Assembly: GCF_009834915.1 (NCBI RefSeq)
Contig: NZ_WVHS01000002.1
Coordinates: 310,001 to 374,000, forward strand
Reading direction: 5' to 3'
DNA from: Hufsiella ginkgonis
Lineage (GTDB): Bacteria; Bacteroidota; Bacteroidia; Sphingobacteriales; Sphingobacteriaceae
Length of the DNA stretch: 64,000 bases
Every line of letters begins with the position of its first letter. The first letter of the stretch is position 1. Shown one piece after another: positions 52,325-61,062 of the stretch. The notes beneath the pieces are model-generated. The model did no database searches and was not told where the DNA came from. It saw only the letters and a program-made list of their open reading frames with translations. A program made the translations under genes and the position numbers.

Positions 52325-54125
52325 CATCCCCGATTACCAGCAATTTATAAACGAGTCCACCAGCAGGATCAGTCATTTCGAACGTCTCATCAACCGGTAC
52401 TCGCTGGCCCGGCTCGCTGCTGTGCTGCTCTGCGGTCCCCTGGTTTACTACACGGTTAAATACGAGATGGTGATCCTGACCGAGCTTTCCATCCTGCTAA
52501 TGATGCTGGTGTTTACGCTGCTGGTAAAAAAACAATCCGGCTACACCCGCGAAAAAGAATTCTATATCGCATTACAGCAGGTTAGTCAGAACGAGCTTAC
52601 CATCATGGCCGGCGGCAAAACGATCTATCCGCAGGGCGAAGAATGGCAGGACGACAAACACCCTTATACCTCCGACCTGGATATTTATGGCACGAAGTCG
52701 CTGTTTGCGCTCGTAAACCGATGTGCGACGCTCCCGGGCAACCGTTTACTGGCCTCGTGGCTTTCCGCACCGGCGGAAGTGGGCGAAATTGAAAAACGAC
52801 AGGAATTTATCCGTGAGCTGACCGCCTTGCCGCGCTGGAAGCTGAACCTGCAGGCGCAGTTATTGTTCGCTGCGGAAAGTAAAGCGGACGTACCGGCGCA
52901 GCTGATGCAGTACCTCTCTCAGTCGGCTGCGGTGCGAAGCGGTTTCCTGAGAACGTATATCCGCCGGGTGCCGTGGGTCATTGCCACATTGCTTGCCGGC
53001 AGCTTCTTTTCTGCTTACCTGCTGGTCCCGGTCCTGTTGCTGATCGGTATTAATGCCTGCCTGGTGCTGGCAAACCAGCTGATGATCAACAAAGCGCAGC
53101 GAATGACGCAAAAAGCAGGCGATGCGCTTTATCATTATTCAGGGGCATTCAAGATGATCGAGCGTAAAGCCTGGTCATCAGAAATGGGAAAAGCGCTTGC
53201 CCTTGCGGCCGACACCAAAAGCGAGGTCAGTCTTTCCCTCAGGGTAAAAAAGCTTTCCCGGTTGCTGAACTACCTCGAAACAGGGGGAATGTCGCTGGTA
53301 GGGCCGGTGCTCAACCTGGTGTCGGCCTGGAACCTCCGGCAGTACCTGGCCATCGAAGACTGGAAGCAGGAGAATAATCCGTACCTCGAAAGTGCATTCG
53401 TTACCCTTGCCACCTTTGAAGCAATACTGAGCCTCGTAAGCCTTCGTACCAACTACCCGCAATGGTGCTTCCCAACGGTGTACGATCACGCAGACTACAC
53501 CCTGGAAATTAAAGATGCCGGGCATCCGCTCATTCCTTCCGCCGTACGGGTTACCAATGATTTTACACTCACGGAAACGCGGAAGATCGACATCATCACC
53601 GGCTCGAACATGGCCGGAAAAAGCACTTTTCTCCGCACACTTGGCATAAATGGAGTTCTGGCCTTTTGCGGAGCCCCGGTATGCGCCTCGTACATGCAGA
53701 TTACGCCCGTACAGCTGTTTACCTACATGCGTATTAAAGATTCGCTGAATGAAAGCACCTCTACCTTTAAAGCAGAGCTTGACCGGCTGCAGCTGCTGCT
53801 TACCACGCTCGCACAAGGCACCAGGGTTTATTTTCTCGTCGACGAAATGCTCAGGGGCACCAATTCTGCAGACAAGTATTTAGGATCGCGGGCCATTATC
53901 GAGCAGCTCATCCGGCAGCAGGCCGTGGGCATTGTGGCCACCCACGATCTTCAGATCGCCCAACTGGAGAAAGCTTATCCCGGTTACATCCGTAATTTCT
54001 ATTTCGATATACGGGTTGAACACGGCGAAATGCTCTTCGACTATAAGATCAAGAACGGCGAATGCAAAACATTTAACGCCTCGCTGCTGCTTAAACAGCT
54101 TGGCATTGAGGTAGAAAACACTTGA
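52308..54125 (+). CDS. Membrane-anchored MutS-like ATPase
   Basis: 605 residues from the ATG at 52308; the longer frame to 52263 is unlikely. An N-terminal pair of membrane helices (LARLAAVLLCGPLVYYTV, VILTELSILLMMLVFTLLV) and a second pair mid-protein (WVIATLLAGSFFSAYLLVPVLLLIGINACLVLA) surround the MutS core (lever) domain, which starts SLFALVNRCATLPGNRLLASWL. The C-terminal ABC ATPase has Walker A GSNMAGKSTFLRT, Walker B YFLVDEMLRGTNSADK and the switch THDL. Mismatch-binding domain I and connector II are absent. So this is a MutS paralogue of unknown role, not the repair MutS. Confidence 0.85.
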   Translation: MSNTDSIPDYQQFINESTSRISHFERLINRYSLARLAAVLLCGPLVYYTVKYEMVILTELSILLMMLVFTLLVKKQSGYTREKEFYIALQQVSQNELTIMAGGKTIYPQGEEWQDDKHPYTSDLDIYGTKSLFALVNRCATLPGNRLLASWLSAPAEVGEIEKRQEFIRELTALPRWKLNLQAQLLFAAESKADVPAQLMQYLSQSAAVRSGFLRTYIRRVPWVIATLLAGSFFSAYLLVPVLLLIGINACLVLANQLMINKAQRMTQKAGDALYHYSGAFKMIERKAWSSEMGKALALAADTKSEVSLSLRVKKLSRLLNYLETGGMSLVGPVLNLVSAWNLRQYLAIEDWKQENNPYLESAFVTLATFEAILSLVSLRTNYPQWCFPTVYDHADYTLEIKDAGHPLIPSAVRVTNDFTLTETRKIDIITGSNMAGKSTFLRTLGINGVLAFCGAPVCASYMQITPVQLFTYMRIKDSLNESTSTFKAELDRLQLLLTTLAQGTRVYFLVDEMLRGTNSADKYLGSRAIIEQLIRQQAVGIVATHDLQIAQLEKAYPGYIRNFYFDIRVEHGEMLFDYKIKNGECKTFNASLLLKQLGIEVENT

Positions 54126-54152
54126 TGGTGACGGCAGAATCCGTTAACTTTC

Positions 54153-54629
54153 ATGAAAAATGCGATGAGCAACCCTCTTAAAACCATTCTATACGCGGGC
54201 CTGGCGGCCGGCACCCTCGACATTACCGCAGCGGTGCTCAACTTTATGCGGGCGACCGGCAAAAGCCCCGTTATGGTGCTTCAATATATAGCCAGCGCCG
54301 TGTTCGGTAAAACGGCTTACGGGGATAACAACCTCTGGATCTGGGGGCTGGTTTTTCATTACGTGGTCGCCTTCGGTTTTACTATCCTGTTTTATGTGGC
54401 TTACCAAAAGATCCGCGTATTCGGCAGTTACCCGGTGATCTCCGGTCTTCTTTACGGGGTGTTCGTGTGGATCGCCATGAACCTCGCCGTAGTTCCCATG
54501 ACGCTCATCGGGAAATTTCCTGCAGACCCGGTTTCGGCCCTCATCAACCTGGTTATCCTTATGCTGATGATAGGGCTGCCTATCTCCCTGATCGTGAACA
54601 GGATGTCGGTTACGCAGCATAGGGAATAG
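54153..54629 (+). CDS. Four-helix membrane protein of unknown function
   Basis: 158 residues. Hydrophobic segments lie at about 8-28, 62-82, 90-115 and 128-148, with conserved-looking [38 protein letters not shown] and [20 protein letters not shown] recognise the type as a widespread small Bacteroidota/Proteobacteria membrane family without a known role. It starts 27 nt after the MutS-like gene on the same strand. Confidence 0.65.
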   Translation: MKNAMSNPLKTILYAGLAAGTLDITAAVLNFMRATGKSPVMVLQYIASAVFGKTAYGDNNLWIWGLVFHYVVAFGFTILFYVAYQKIRVFGSYPVISGLLYGVFVWIAMNLAVVPMTLIGKFPADPVSALINLVILMLMIGLPISLIVNRMSVTQHRE

Positions 54630-54664
54630 CCGCGGCACGTTTAGCATTCTATTCTCTTCTCCCA

Positions 54665-54696
54665 ATTGTATTTTTAAATAAAGTTTCCTATCTTTG
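54665..54696 (+). promoter_or_regulatory. Promoter for rplU-rpmA
   Basis: ATTG (54665-54668) and TATCTTTG (54689-54696) with 20-nt spacing are an excellent match to the Bacteroidota consensus. The leader would be about 36 nt. Confidence 0.7.
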
Positions 54697-54736
54697 CGCT
54701 TCAATTAAAAAAACAGTTAACAAAAATTTATTAACA

Positions 54737-55048
54737 ATGTACGCAATAGTAAATATAGCCGGACAGCAATTCAAAGTTGCAAAAGACCAGCACCTCTTTG
54801 TGCACCGTTTACAGGGAGATGAGGGCGCTAGTATTGAATTTGACAATGTGTTGTTAGCAGAAGATGGTGGAAAGTTCAAAGTAGGTGCGGAAGCATTGAA
54901 AGGCGCTACGGTTTCAGCTAAGATCGTGTCTCATTTAAAAGGTGATAAAGTGATCGTTTTCAAGAAAAAACGCAGAAAAGGTTACAAAAAGAAAAATGGT
55001 CACCGCCAGCAGTTCACCAAGATCGAAATTACTGGTATCTCTCTCTAA
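54737..55048 (+). CDS. rplU: 50S ribosomal protein L21
   Basis: 103 residues. It opens [18 protein letters not shown] and closes with [21 protein letters not shown], the standard L21 pattern; it binds 23S rRNA in the large subunit. It is the first gene of the rplU-rpmA operon, driven by a clear promoter. Confidence 0.98.
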   Translation: MYAIVNIAGQQFKVAKDQHLFVHRLQGDEGASIEFDNVLLAEDGGKFKVGAEALKGATVSAKIVSHLKGDKVIVFKKKRRKGYKKKNGHRQQFTKIEITGISL

Positions 55049-55095
55049 TTCATTAAGGTTAACACCGGGTTTTATACCCTAAAACATAAAGAAAC

Positions 55096-55563
55096 ATGGC
55101 ACATAAAAAAGGTGCGGGTAGTTCTAGGAACGGTCGCGAGTCGCACAGCAAGCGTTTAGGTATCAAAATTTATGGCGGACAAGAGGCAATTGCCGGTAAC
55201 ATCATCGTTCGTCAGCGCGGAACTAAACACCACCCGGATAAAAACGTAGGCATGGGTAAAGATCATACCCTGTTTGCATTGATAGACGGAACCGTTTTTT
55301 TCCGTAAAAAAGCGGATGACAAATCATACGTATCGGTACTTCCTGCAGAAAAAGCTGCTGTTGAGGCGCCTGTAAAGGCTGCCCCGGTTACCGCCGCTGA
55401 ACCACAGCAGGTCGGGGTTGAACAACCAGCTGCTAAAAAAGCACCAAAAAAAGAAGCTGCTCCTGAAGCCGCGGTTGCCGAAGAAGCACCTGCCGCCGAA
55501 GTTGAAGCCGCACCTGCTACCACCGAACTGGTAGCTGACGACGAAGCACCGGTTGCTGAATAA
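55096..55563 (+). CDS. rpmA: 50S ribosomal protein L27 with long acidic/Ala-rich tail
   Basis: 155 residues, against about 85 normally. Residues 1-85 are a normal L27 ([51 protein letters not shown]), whose N-terminus reaches toward the peptidyl transferase centre. Residues about 86-155 are an extension of Ala, Pro, Glu, Val and Lys ([33 protein letters not shown]), first mixed in charge then acidic. The frame is continuous and is followed by a proper terminator, so the tail is real coding sequence here. No N-terminal cleavage sequence is present. Confidence 0.95.
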   Translation: MAHKKGAGSSRNGRESHSKRLGIKIYGGQEAIAGNIIVRQRGTKHHPDKNVGMGKDHTLFALIDGTVFFRKKADDKSYVSVLPAEKAAVEAPVKAAPVTAAEPQQVGVEQPAAKKAPKKEAAPEAAVAEEAPAAEVEAAPATTELVADDEAPVAE

Positions 55564-55580
55564 GCATACCTGACGGCATA

Positions 55581-55619
55581 AAAAGCCCTGGTCGGTTTAC
55601 CTGATCAGGGCTTTTTTTA
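55581..55619 (+). terminator. Terminator after rpmA
   Basis: AAAAGCCCTGGTC (55581-55593) pairs with GATCAGGGCTTTT with one G-T pair, followed by a T run. Confidence 0.85.
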
Positions 55620-55698
55620 TGGAACATATTCCTGTCATCCTGGTCTGCCGAAGGAGAACGGGCTAACGCCAGCGCTAACATGCAGTGCTCCGGCAACC

Positions 55699-56535
55699 TC
55701 ACGCCATAAACGACACCATCCCCGCTGCCACTTCTCCCAATTCCCGGTTTCCTTTAATGATGACCTGGTCACCTGCGTCCGCGGGACGGAGGCTTTTGGA
55801 GAACAGCTTCCACGCAAGATCCGGACCGATGATCACTTCAGTTACGAAGGCCCTGGAGCTGCCGCTATAAGCATACCATTTTTCGCCGTCGTACACGATG
55901 GGCCATGTGCTTTCTGCATCGCCGGTAACGGTGACGGCCACGATCGTTCCCTTTTTTGCCTTCACATCCCGGAAGGTATAGGGCAGCGCATACATACACA
56001 CCTGGATAAATGGCCTTAAATACATCGGCGCCATCAGCGCAGGCCTGTTCACGGCCTCCCGGATCTGTTGCTGGTGAAGCCATTTTTCGGTATACTCCCG
56101 GGCAATATGCATCCAGTTAAGGCTCTCGCTTTCGCCGGCCCAGGCAACGGGAAACACAGCCTTTTCCATTGGATCGAGCGATGCGTAATACTCACAGTAC
56201 GCTTTCCCGGTAAGCTCGTGCAGCAGTATGAGCACCTGCGGACTTACCCTTTTCATAGCCTTCACCCAATCGGCATTCAACCCGTTTAGAAAATCAACCA
56301 GGTCCTGGTAAGAAGAAACGGAGCTGCTCTCGCCCTGGTACCCGTCCCGCAGCATCGAAAGTACGCGGATATTGCCGTCGAGCAAATGCGCCGCCGCATC
56401 CTTTACTTTCCAGTGTTTTGCCACCGTTTGCGCCCGCCACTCTTCCGGTGAAAGCGACTTCAGGAGATCGATAAGCAAGTCGTCCAGCAACGGGAGCAAC
56501 CCGGTTAAGCTGATAGAGGTTACGTGGTAATGCAT
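55699..56535 (-). CDS. DinB/maleylpyruvate isomerase-like (mycothiol-type) fold protein
   Basis: 278 residues. The N-terminal four-helix bundle contains WKVKDAAAHLLDGNIRVLSMLRDG and WMHIAREYTEKWLHQQQIREAV, whose His residues match the metal-binding pattern of the DinB/MDMPI N-terminal superfamily. The C-terminal part (about 190-275) is an alpha/beta domain with GDAESTWPIVYDGEKWYAYSG and ADAGDQVIIKGNRELGEVA, like the sterol-carrier-type second domain of such proteins. Members are thiol-dependent isomerases or S-transferases; the substrate is unknown. It is a single gene. Confidence 0.7.
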   Translation of the reverse strand: MHYHVTSISLTGLLPLLDDLLIDLLKSLSPEEWRAQTVAKHWKVKDAAAHLLDGNIRVLSMLRDGYQGESSSVSSYQDLVDFLNGLNADWVKAMKRVSPQVLILLHELTGKAYCEYYASLDPMEKAVFPVAWAGESESLNWMHIAREYTEKWLHQQQIREAVNRPALMAPMYLRPFIQVCMYALPYTFRDVKAKKGTIVAVTVTGDAESTWPIVYDGEKWYAYSGSSRAFVTEVIIGPDLAWKLFSKSLRPADAGDQVIIKGNRELGEVAAGMVSFMA

Positions 56536-56685
56536 CTGCTAAAATAGCCGATAGCGCCCGATCATTCAACAGTAAAGCACAAAAAGTGACGCACGGATCG
56601 GTCAAAGACTTTACATTATCTTAACCTCTGAATAGTAATTTAGCCTGCTGTGTGATAAGCTAAAGTCAGATCGGAGCGTAGTAAT

Positions 56686-56949
56686 ATGTCAAAAATAGTG
56701 TCGGCAGGCATAGGGTGGTTGGGGGTAGTGTCATGCACCCTGGCGTACCTACTGTTAAGCATGAAGGTCATTCAGGCAGAGTCCCGGGTGTTCCAGTCCC
56801 TCAACATCGTCGGGGGGTTTTGCCTGGCATTTACCGCGTTCGATACCCACGATCTTCCGAACGTAACCGCAAACTTGTTCTGGATGTTTATCGGCATCTA
56901 CGCGCTGGGCAGGCAGCTACGAACCCGCAACCGCGCCGGCAACAGTTAG
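56686..56949 (+). CDS. CBU_0592-like small membrane protein
   Basis: 87 residues, three helices: VSAGIGWLGVVSCTLAYLLLS, VFQSLNIVGGFCLAFTAFD and VTANLFWMFIGIYALG. The pattern GWLG...AYLLLS, Q.LNIVGG and D.P...AN..W matches the CBU_0592-like family of small membrane proteins with no known role. It converges on the TetR gene, overlapping its 3' end by 33 bp. Confidence 0.75.
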   Translation: MSKIVSAGIGWLGVVSCTLAYLLLSMKVIQAESRVFQSLNIVGGFCLAFTAFDTHDLPNVTANLFWMFIGIYALGRQLRTRNRAGNS

Positions 56950-57543
56950 TTGCGGTATGGCGAGCGCTTCATAGGCTTTTTGCTTGTAGTAACTAAGCCT
57001 TTCCGCATAAGCCGCTTTATCACTTTCCAGCGACAGGTAGAAGTAGGCGCCGTCCACCAACACGAAAATAAGATCGGCGGTGGTCTGCGGATCCTTAACC
57101 GACGTAAGCGCTTTGGCGTTGCATTGCTCGATGATCGCCGCCAACCCCTGGCGAAGCGAGTCGAGTATCATCTTATACTTTACCTTGATCTTATGCTCGC
57201 GAAAGATCAGCGCATAGAACGTGTAAAACAGCCCGTCGTCGAACAACAGGTTCCACTTCTTGGAAAATAACATCTCGATGGTGTTCTGCAAATTCCTCAG
57301 CGTTGCCTGGTCCTGGTGTTTGATGGTGTAGATCAGCAGGTATCGTTCAAGAATGTGGTCGATCAGCGCATAAGTGAGATCTTCTTTGGTTTCAAAGTAG
57401 TGGATGATCAGGCTGGGGTTAACCTCCATCACCTTCGCAATCTTGGCGATGGAGGTATTCTCATATCCTTCCTTTTTGGCGACCCGGTAAAATACGTCGA
57501 TGATCTCTTGTTGTCTCGTCTCTTTAAGACTTTTTCGCCCCAT
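56917..57543 (-). CDS. TetR/AcrR-family transcriptional regulator
   Basis: 208 residues from the ATG at 57543; the frame continues to 57570 but MGRKSLKETRQQEII is the family-like start. The N-terminal HTH is VAKKEGYENTSIAKIAKVMEVNPSLIIHYFETKEDLTYAL. The C-terminal ligand/dimer domain is not recognisable by substrate. It is divergent from the SusC operon, with an 18-bp near-palindrome between them, so it probably represses both itself and the Sus genes until a ligand binds. Confidence 0.92.
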   Translation of the reverse strand: MGRKSLKETRQQEIIDVFYRVAKKEGYENTSIAKIAKVMEVNPSLIIHYFETKEDLTYALIDHILERYLLIYTIKHQDQATLRNLQNTIEMLFSKKWNLLFDDGLFYTFYALIFREHKIKVKYKMILDSLRQGLAAIIEQCNAKALTSVKDPQTTADLIFVLVDGAYFYLSLESDKAAYAERLSYYKQKAYEALAIPQLTVAGAVAGS

Positions 57544-57611
57544 TATGTACTGATTTTTTGGAGGATGCAATCTAAATAAAAGTATTCCTTCCGGCCAAAT
57601 TTAAATAATAA

Positions 57612-57629
57612 ATTGACTGTACGTTCAAT
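57612..57629. promoter_or_regulatory. TetR-type operator
   Basis: ATTGACTGTACGTTCAAT reads as ATTGA-n2-GTAC-n2-TCAAT, symmetrical except for the two spacer positions. It lies 69 bp from the TetR start and 100 bp before the SusC start, which is where a shared operator would be expected. Confidence 0.65.
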
Positions 57630-57728
57630 TAATATATTAATCAGTCCTTAACCTCGCCTTAATATGGCAAGGGGAACTTCGCTGTGTTAAAAAGCCTGTC
57701 TTTATCTAAACTAATAACTACGGATCAA

Positions 57729-60700
57729 ATGAAAACAAAGCTACTTTATGCTTTCCTGCTTCTATTTACCTCAGCAAGCAGTTTTGCGCAGGGCATCGCC
57801 GTAAAAGGTGTTGTCACGGATGCAAAGACCCGGGAAACCCTTCCCGGCGTAAACATTATGGTAAAGGGAACGAGCGTGCACATCGCGACCAACAGCGACG
57901 GCGTTTATACCCTGAACGATCTTAAACCGGATGCAATACTGGTTTTTACCTACGTAGGGTACAAACAGGAGGAAGTGGCCTGGGGCGGAAAACGGGAACT
58001 CGACGTAGCGCTGTCTGCCGACTATGCCAACCTTGGTGAAGTGGTGGTCATCGGTTTCGGTACCAAGAAAAAGATCAACGTTGCAGGTGCGGTAGACCAG
58101 ATCTCGGGGAAACAGCTCGAATCCCGGCCTGTTACCAACGCGCTGCAAGGTTTGCAGGGGATTAGCCCGGGCCTGAACATCACTTACCCGGGAGGATCTC
58201 CCGGTACGGTGCCAAACATTAACATCAGGGGGTATACCTCTATTAACGGCGGTTCCCCTTTGATCGTAATCGACGGCATCCCGGCAACCAGCAACGACGA
58301 CCTGCTGAGGTTAACGCCGGCAGATATCACTTCGTTTACCGTACTGCGCGATGCGGCATCGGCTGCTATCTATGGCGCCAGGGCGGCATTTGGCGTGATC
58401 CTGGTAACCACTAAACAGGGTGTGGCCGGGCACAACGAGATCAAATATAATACGTTCGCTTCCTGGTCGAGGCCGACTATATTGCCCAAACCGGTTACGG
58501 ATCCTTACATCTTTTCGAGGGTTTTGGAGACGTCGACCGATAATACACCCTGGGATTACGTGAATTATTCTGATGAGTATTATCGCTGGGCGAAAGAGCG
58601 GTCGGAAAACCCGTCTATTGCCGACACCCGGCTCAACCCCGCCGACCCGACGAAATGGTCATATATGGGTAGTAACGATTGGTATGGATATTTCTTTAAC
58701 GATGCGAGTTTATCTAAAAACCATACGCTGAGCCTGTCCGGCGGCGCCGCCGTGAACGGCAAGCCGTTGACTTATTACTTATCGGCTGATTACACCAGAG
58801 AGAACGGTCTGAACAAGCTGACAGCCGACTACTGGGACCGTTTCGGAGGCAGGTCCAAAGTAGGCTTTTCGCCGCTTACATGGTTGAAAGTAGATAACAA
58901 CCTGAATATCTACCAAACCAAGCGCGCACTTCCGAATTCGAGCATCACCGATTTGTACTACCTGATGCCAACTGACGTGGCAAGAAATCCCGACGGTACC
59001 TGGGCCAACACGGCTGCGGGTAAGCTTGCGGCTAAACTGGTCGACGGGGGCAACAGCAACCAGGATATGTTCGGTTTCCAGAATATTACCGGCGCTACCG
59101 CAATGTTCCTGAACGGCGATCTCCAGGTGAACGGCGACGCCTCTTTTAAGCGCGAATTGTGGAAAACACATGCCGATGCCAGGAAATATAAAATAGGCTA
59201 CGGACCGAACGATATCCGCGAAGAAGGCGGAACAGGATCAGTAAGAGAGGCGAACAGTTACTTATATAACAACGCGTTCAACTTGTATGCTACCTATAAG
59301 AAAACCATTGGTGATCATTTTATGAGCGCCATGGCCGGTTTTAACAGCGAAGACTACAACTACTCCACGGTAACTGCTTCTAAAGATGTACTTATCTCCT
59401 CGTCCCTGCCGTACCTGTCGCTTACCAGCGGTACCGCTACGGCAAGCGCGGGCTATTCGGCCTATGCCACCAACAGCGTATTTTCGAGGTTGAACTACAC
59501 GTTTAAGGACCGCTATATCCTGGAAGCTACCGGCAGGTATGACGGATCGTCGCGTTTCCCGGTCGAAAGACGCTGGGGCTTTTTCCCATCAGCTTCAGTT
59601 GCCTGGGTAGCAAGCGCCGAGAAATTCTTCGAACCGCTGTCGGCCGCGGTAACGACCTTTAAACTGCGTGCTTCTTATGGTGATCTTGGTAACCAGAACG
59701 TAGGCGATTTCGGGTATATCCAATCGCTGTCAACGGGTACTTCCGGTTACCTGATCGGCGGCGCCGGACAAAACCAGGTCATTACCGGCGCGCCGGGGCT
59801 CAGCGTCGACCCGCAAACGTATACCTGGGAACGCGTTTCAACCCTGAACATGGGTACCGACATCAGCTTCCTGAACGATAAATTATCCGCCACGTTCGAT
59901 TATTACATCCGCGATACCAAAGGCATGCTAACTGCCGGACAGGAATTACCGGGCGTGCTGGGTACTGGCGTGCCGCGGCAGAACGTAGCAGATCTGCGCA
60001 CCAAAGGATGGGAGTTGTCTGTTTCCTACCGCGATAAATTCAAACTGGGGTCAAAAGCTTTCGGCTTCGAAGCCAAGGTTTTCCTGGCCGACTCAAAAGC
60101 AAAGATCACCAAATTTAAAAACGACCAGAACCTGTTTTCCAGCTATCGCATAGGACAAACGCTTGGCGAGATCTGGGGACTGGAAAACGACGGCATGTTC
60201 CGCAGCAAAGAGGAAATTGCCGCGCTGAACGAATCTGCCGTGATCCCCTGGGGAGCGCTGTCGATCGTAGAAGGCTGGCCGAAATACAGGGACCTCGACG
60301 GGAATAAAAAGATCGAGCGCGGCCTGAGCTCCAATGACCCTAAAGATTTGAAAATCATCGGTAATAGTTCTGATCGCTACAGCATCGGCACCAACCTGAA
60401 CATGGATTATGCCGGTATCGATCTTTCCGTGTTCCTGCAGGGAGTATTGAAAAGAGATTTTTACCCGCACCACTACCTGTTCTGGGGGCCTTACCAGCAA
60501 CCTTATGCGAACGTTTATCCCTGGAACCTTGATTTTTACCGCGGTGCGGACGAATCTGCGGCACAACGCGCTAAACATTCTGCCTCTTATATCGCTGCCG
60601 GACTCGCCGATGCGAACAAAAACTCCGCCTACCCGGTACTGCAATCCTGGCTGGCAGATGCCAACTACGGAACCGGGCTGGATATTCCGCAAAGCCAGTA

Positions 60701-60938
60701 CCTGCTAAATGGCGCTTACCTGAGGATTAAGAACGTGGCTTTAGGCTACACATTCCCGGCCAGGTGGACAAAAAAGGCGGGCATCGCCCGTTTACGTGTG
60801 TTCGCTACCGGCGAGAACTTATACGAGTTTTCTTCCATTAAAAAATACATCGACCCGGAAGCGGTTAACCAGGGGCCAAGCGCATGGGCCTATCCGTTCC
60901 AGCGCAGGTATGCTTTTGGCGTAAACCTTGGATTTTAA
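57729..60938 (+). CDS. SusC/RagA-family TonB-linked outer-membrane protein
   Basis: 1069 residues from the ATG at 57729, which opens a clean signal peptide (MKTKLLYAFLLLFTSASSFAQ). A carboxypeptidase-D regulatory-like domain (VKGVVTDAKTRETLPGVNIMV) and a TonB-dependent plug (NINIRGYTSINGGSPLIVIDGIPA, LRDAASAAIYGARAAFGVILV) precede a beta-barrel that ends RRYAFGVNLGF. The length, about 1070, is typical for SusC. It imports a bulky nutrient through the outer membrane with TonB energy, with SusD as the lid. The following phosphoesterase genes suggest the nutrient carries phosphate ester groups (inference). Confidence 0.96.
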   Translation: MKTKLLYAFLLLFTSASSFAQGIAVKGVVTDAKTRETLPGVNIMVKGTSVHIATNSDGVYTLNDLKPDAILVFTYVGYKQEEVAWGGKRELDVALSADYANLGEVVVIGFGTKKKINVAGAVDQISGKQLESRPVTNALQGLQGISPGLNITYPGGSPGTVPNINIRGYTSINGGSPLIVIDGIPATSNDDLLRLTPADITSFTVLRDAASAAIYGARAAFGVILVTTKQGVAGHNEIKYNTFASWSRPTILPKPVTDPYIFSRVLETSTDNTPWDYVNYSDEYYRWAKERSENPSIADTRLNPADPTKWSYMGSNDWYGYFFNDASLSKNHTLSLSGGAAVNGKPLTYYLSADYTRENGLNKLTADYWDRFGGRSKVGFSPLTWLKVDNNLNIYQTKRALPNSSITDLYYLMPTDVARNPDGTWANTAAGKLAAKLVDGGNSNQDMFGFQNITGATAMFLNGDLQVNGDASFKRELWKTHADARKYKIGYGPNDIREEGGTGSVREANSYLYNNAFNLYATYKKTIGDHFMSAMAGFNSEDYNYSTVTASKDVLISSSLPYLSLTSGTATASAGYSAYATNSVFSRLNYTFKDRYILEATGRYDGSSRFPVERRWGFFPSASVAWVASAEKFFEPLSAAVTTFKLRASYGDLGNQNVGDFGYIQSLSTGTSGYLIGGAGQNQVITGAPGLSVDPQTYTWERVSTLNMGTDISFLNDKLSATFDYYIRDTKGMLTAGQELPGVLGTGVPRQNVADLRTKGWELSVSYRDKFKLGSKAFGFEAKVFLADSKAKITKFKNDQNLFSSYRIGQTLGEIWGLENDGMFRSKEEIAALNESAVIPWGALSIVEGWPKYRDLDGNKKIERGLSSNDPKDLKIIGNSSDRYSIGTNLNMDYAGIDLSVFLQGVLKRDFYPHHYLFWGPYQQPYANVYPWNLDFYRGADESAAQRAKHSASYIAAGLADANKNSAYPVLQSWLADANYGTGLDIPQSQYLLNGAYLRIKNVALGYTFPARWTKKAGIARLRVFATGENLYEFSSIKKYIDPEAVNQGPSAWAYPFQRRYAFGVNLGF

Positions 60939-60970
60939 CTCATTAACAGATAAGCGTTTAAATTACTCTA

Positions 60971-61057
60971 ATGAAACCATACTACGCCGATACCATACAA
61001 ACGTCGCTGAAGGACCTGCCGGCACATGATAGTTTCACCACCAAAAAAAACAGTTAA
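60971..61057 (+). CDS. Possible 28-codon small open frame between susC and susD genes
   Basis: ATG at 60971 opens a 28-codon frame (MKPYYADTIQTSLKDLPAHD, then SFTTKKNS) ending 6 nt before the SusD start. It has no family resemblance that I know. It may be a chance frame or a translational coupling leader. Confidence 0.2.
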   Translation: MKPYYADTIQTSLKDLPAHDSFTTKKNS

Positions 61058-61062
61058 TTCTG

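Noticed and set aside
53178-53816. 212-residue minus-strand frame inside the MutS-like gene
   Set aside because: Antisense shadow with no motif.
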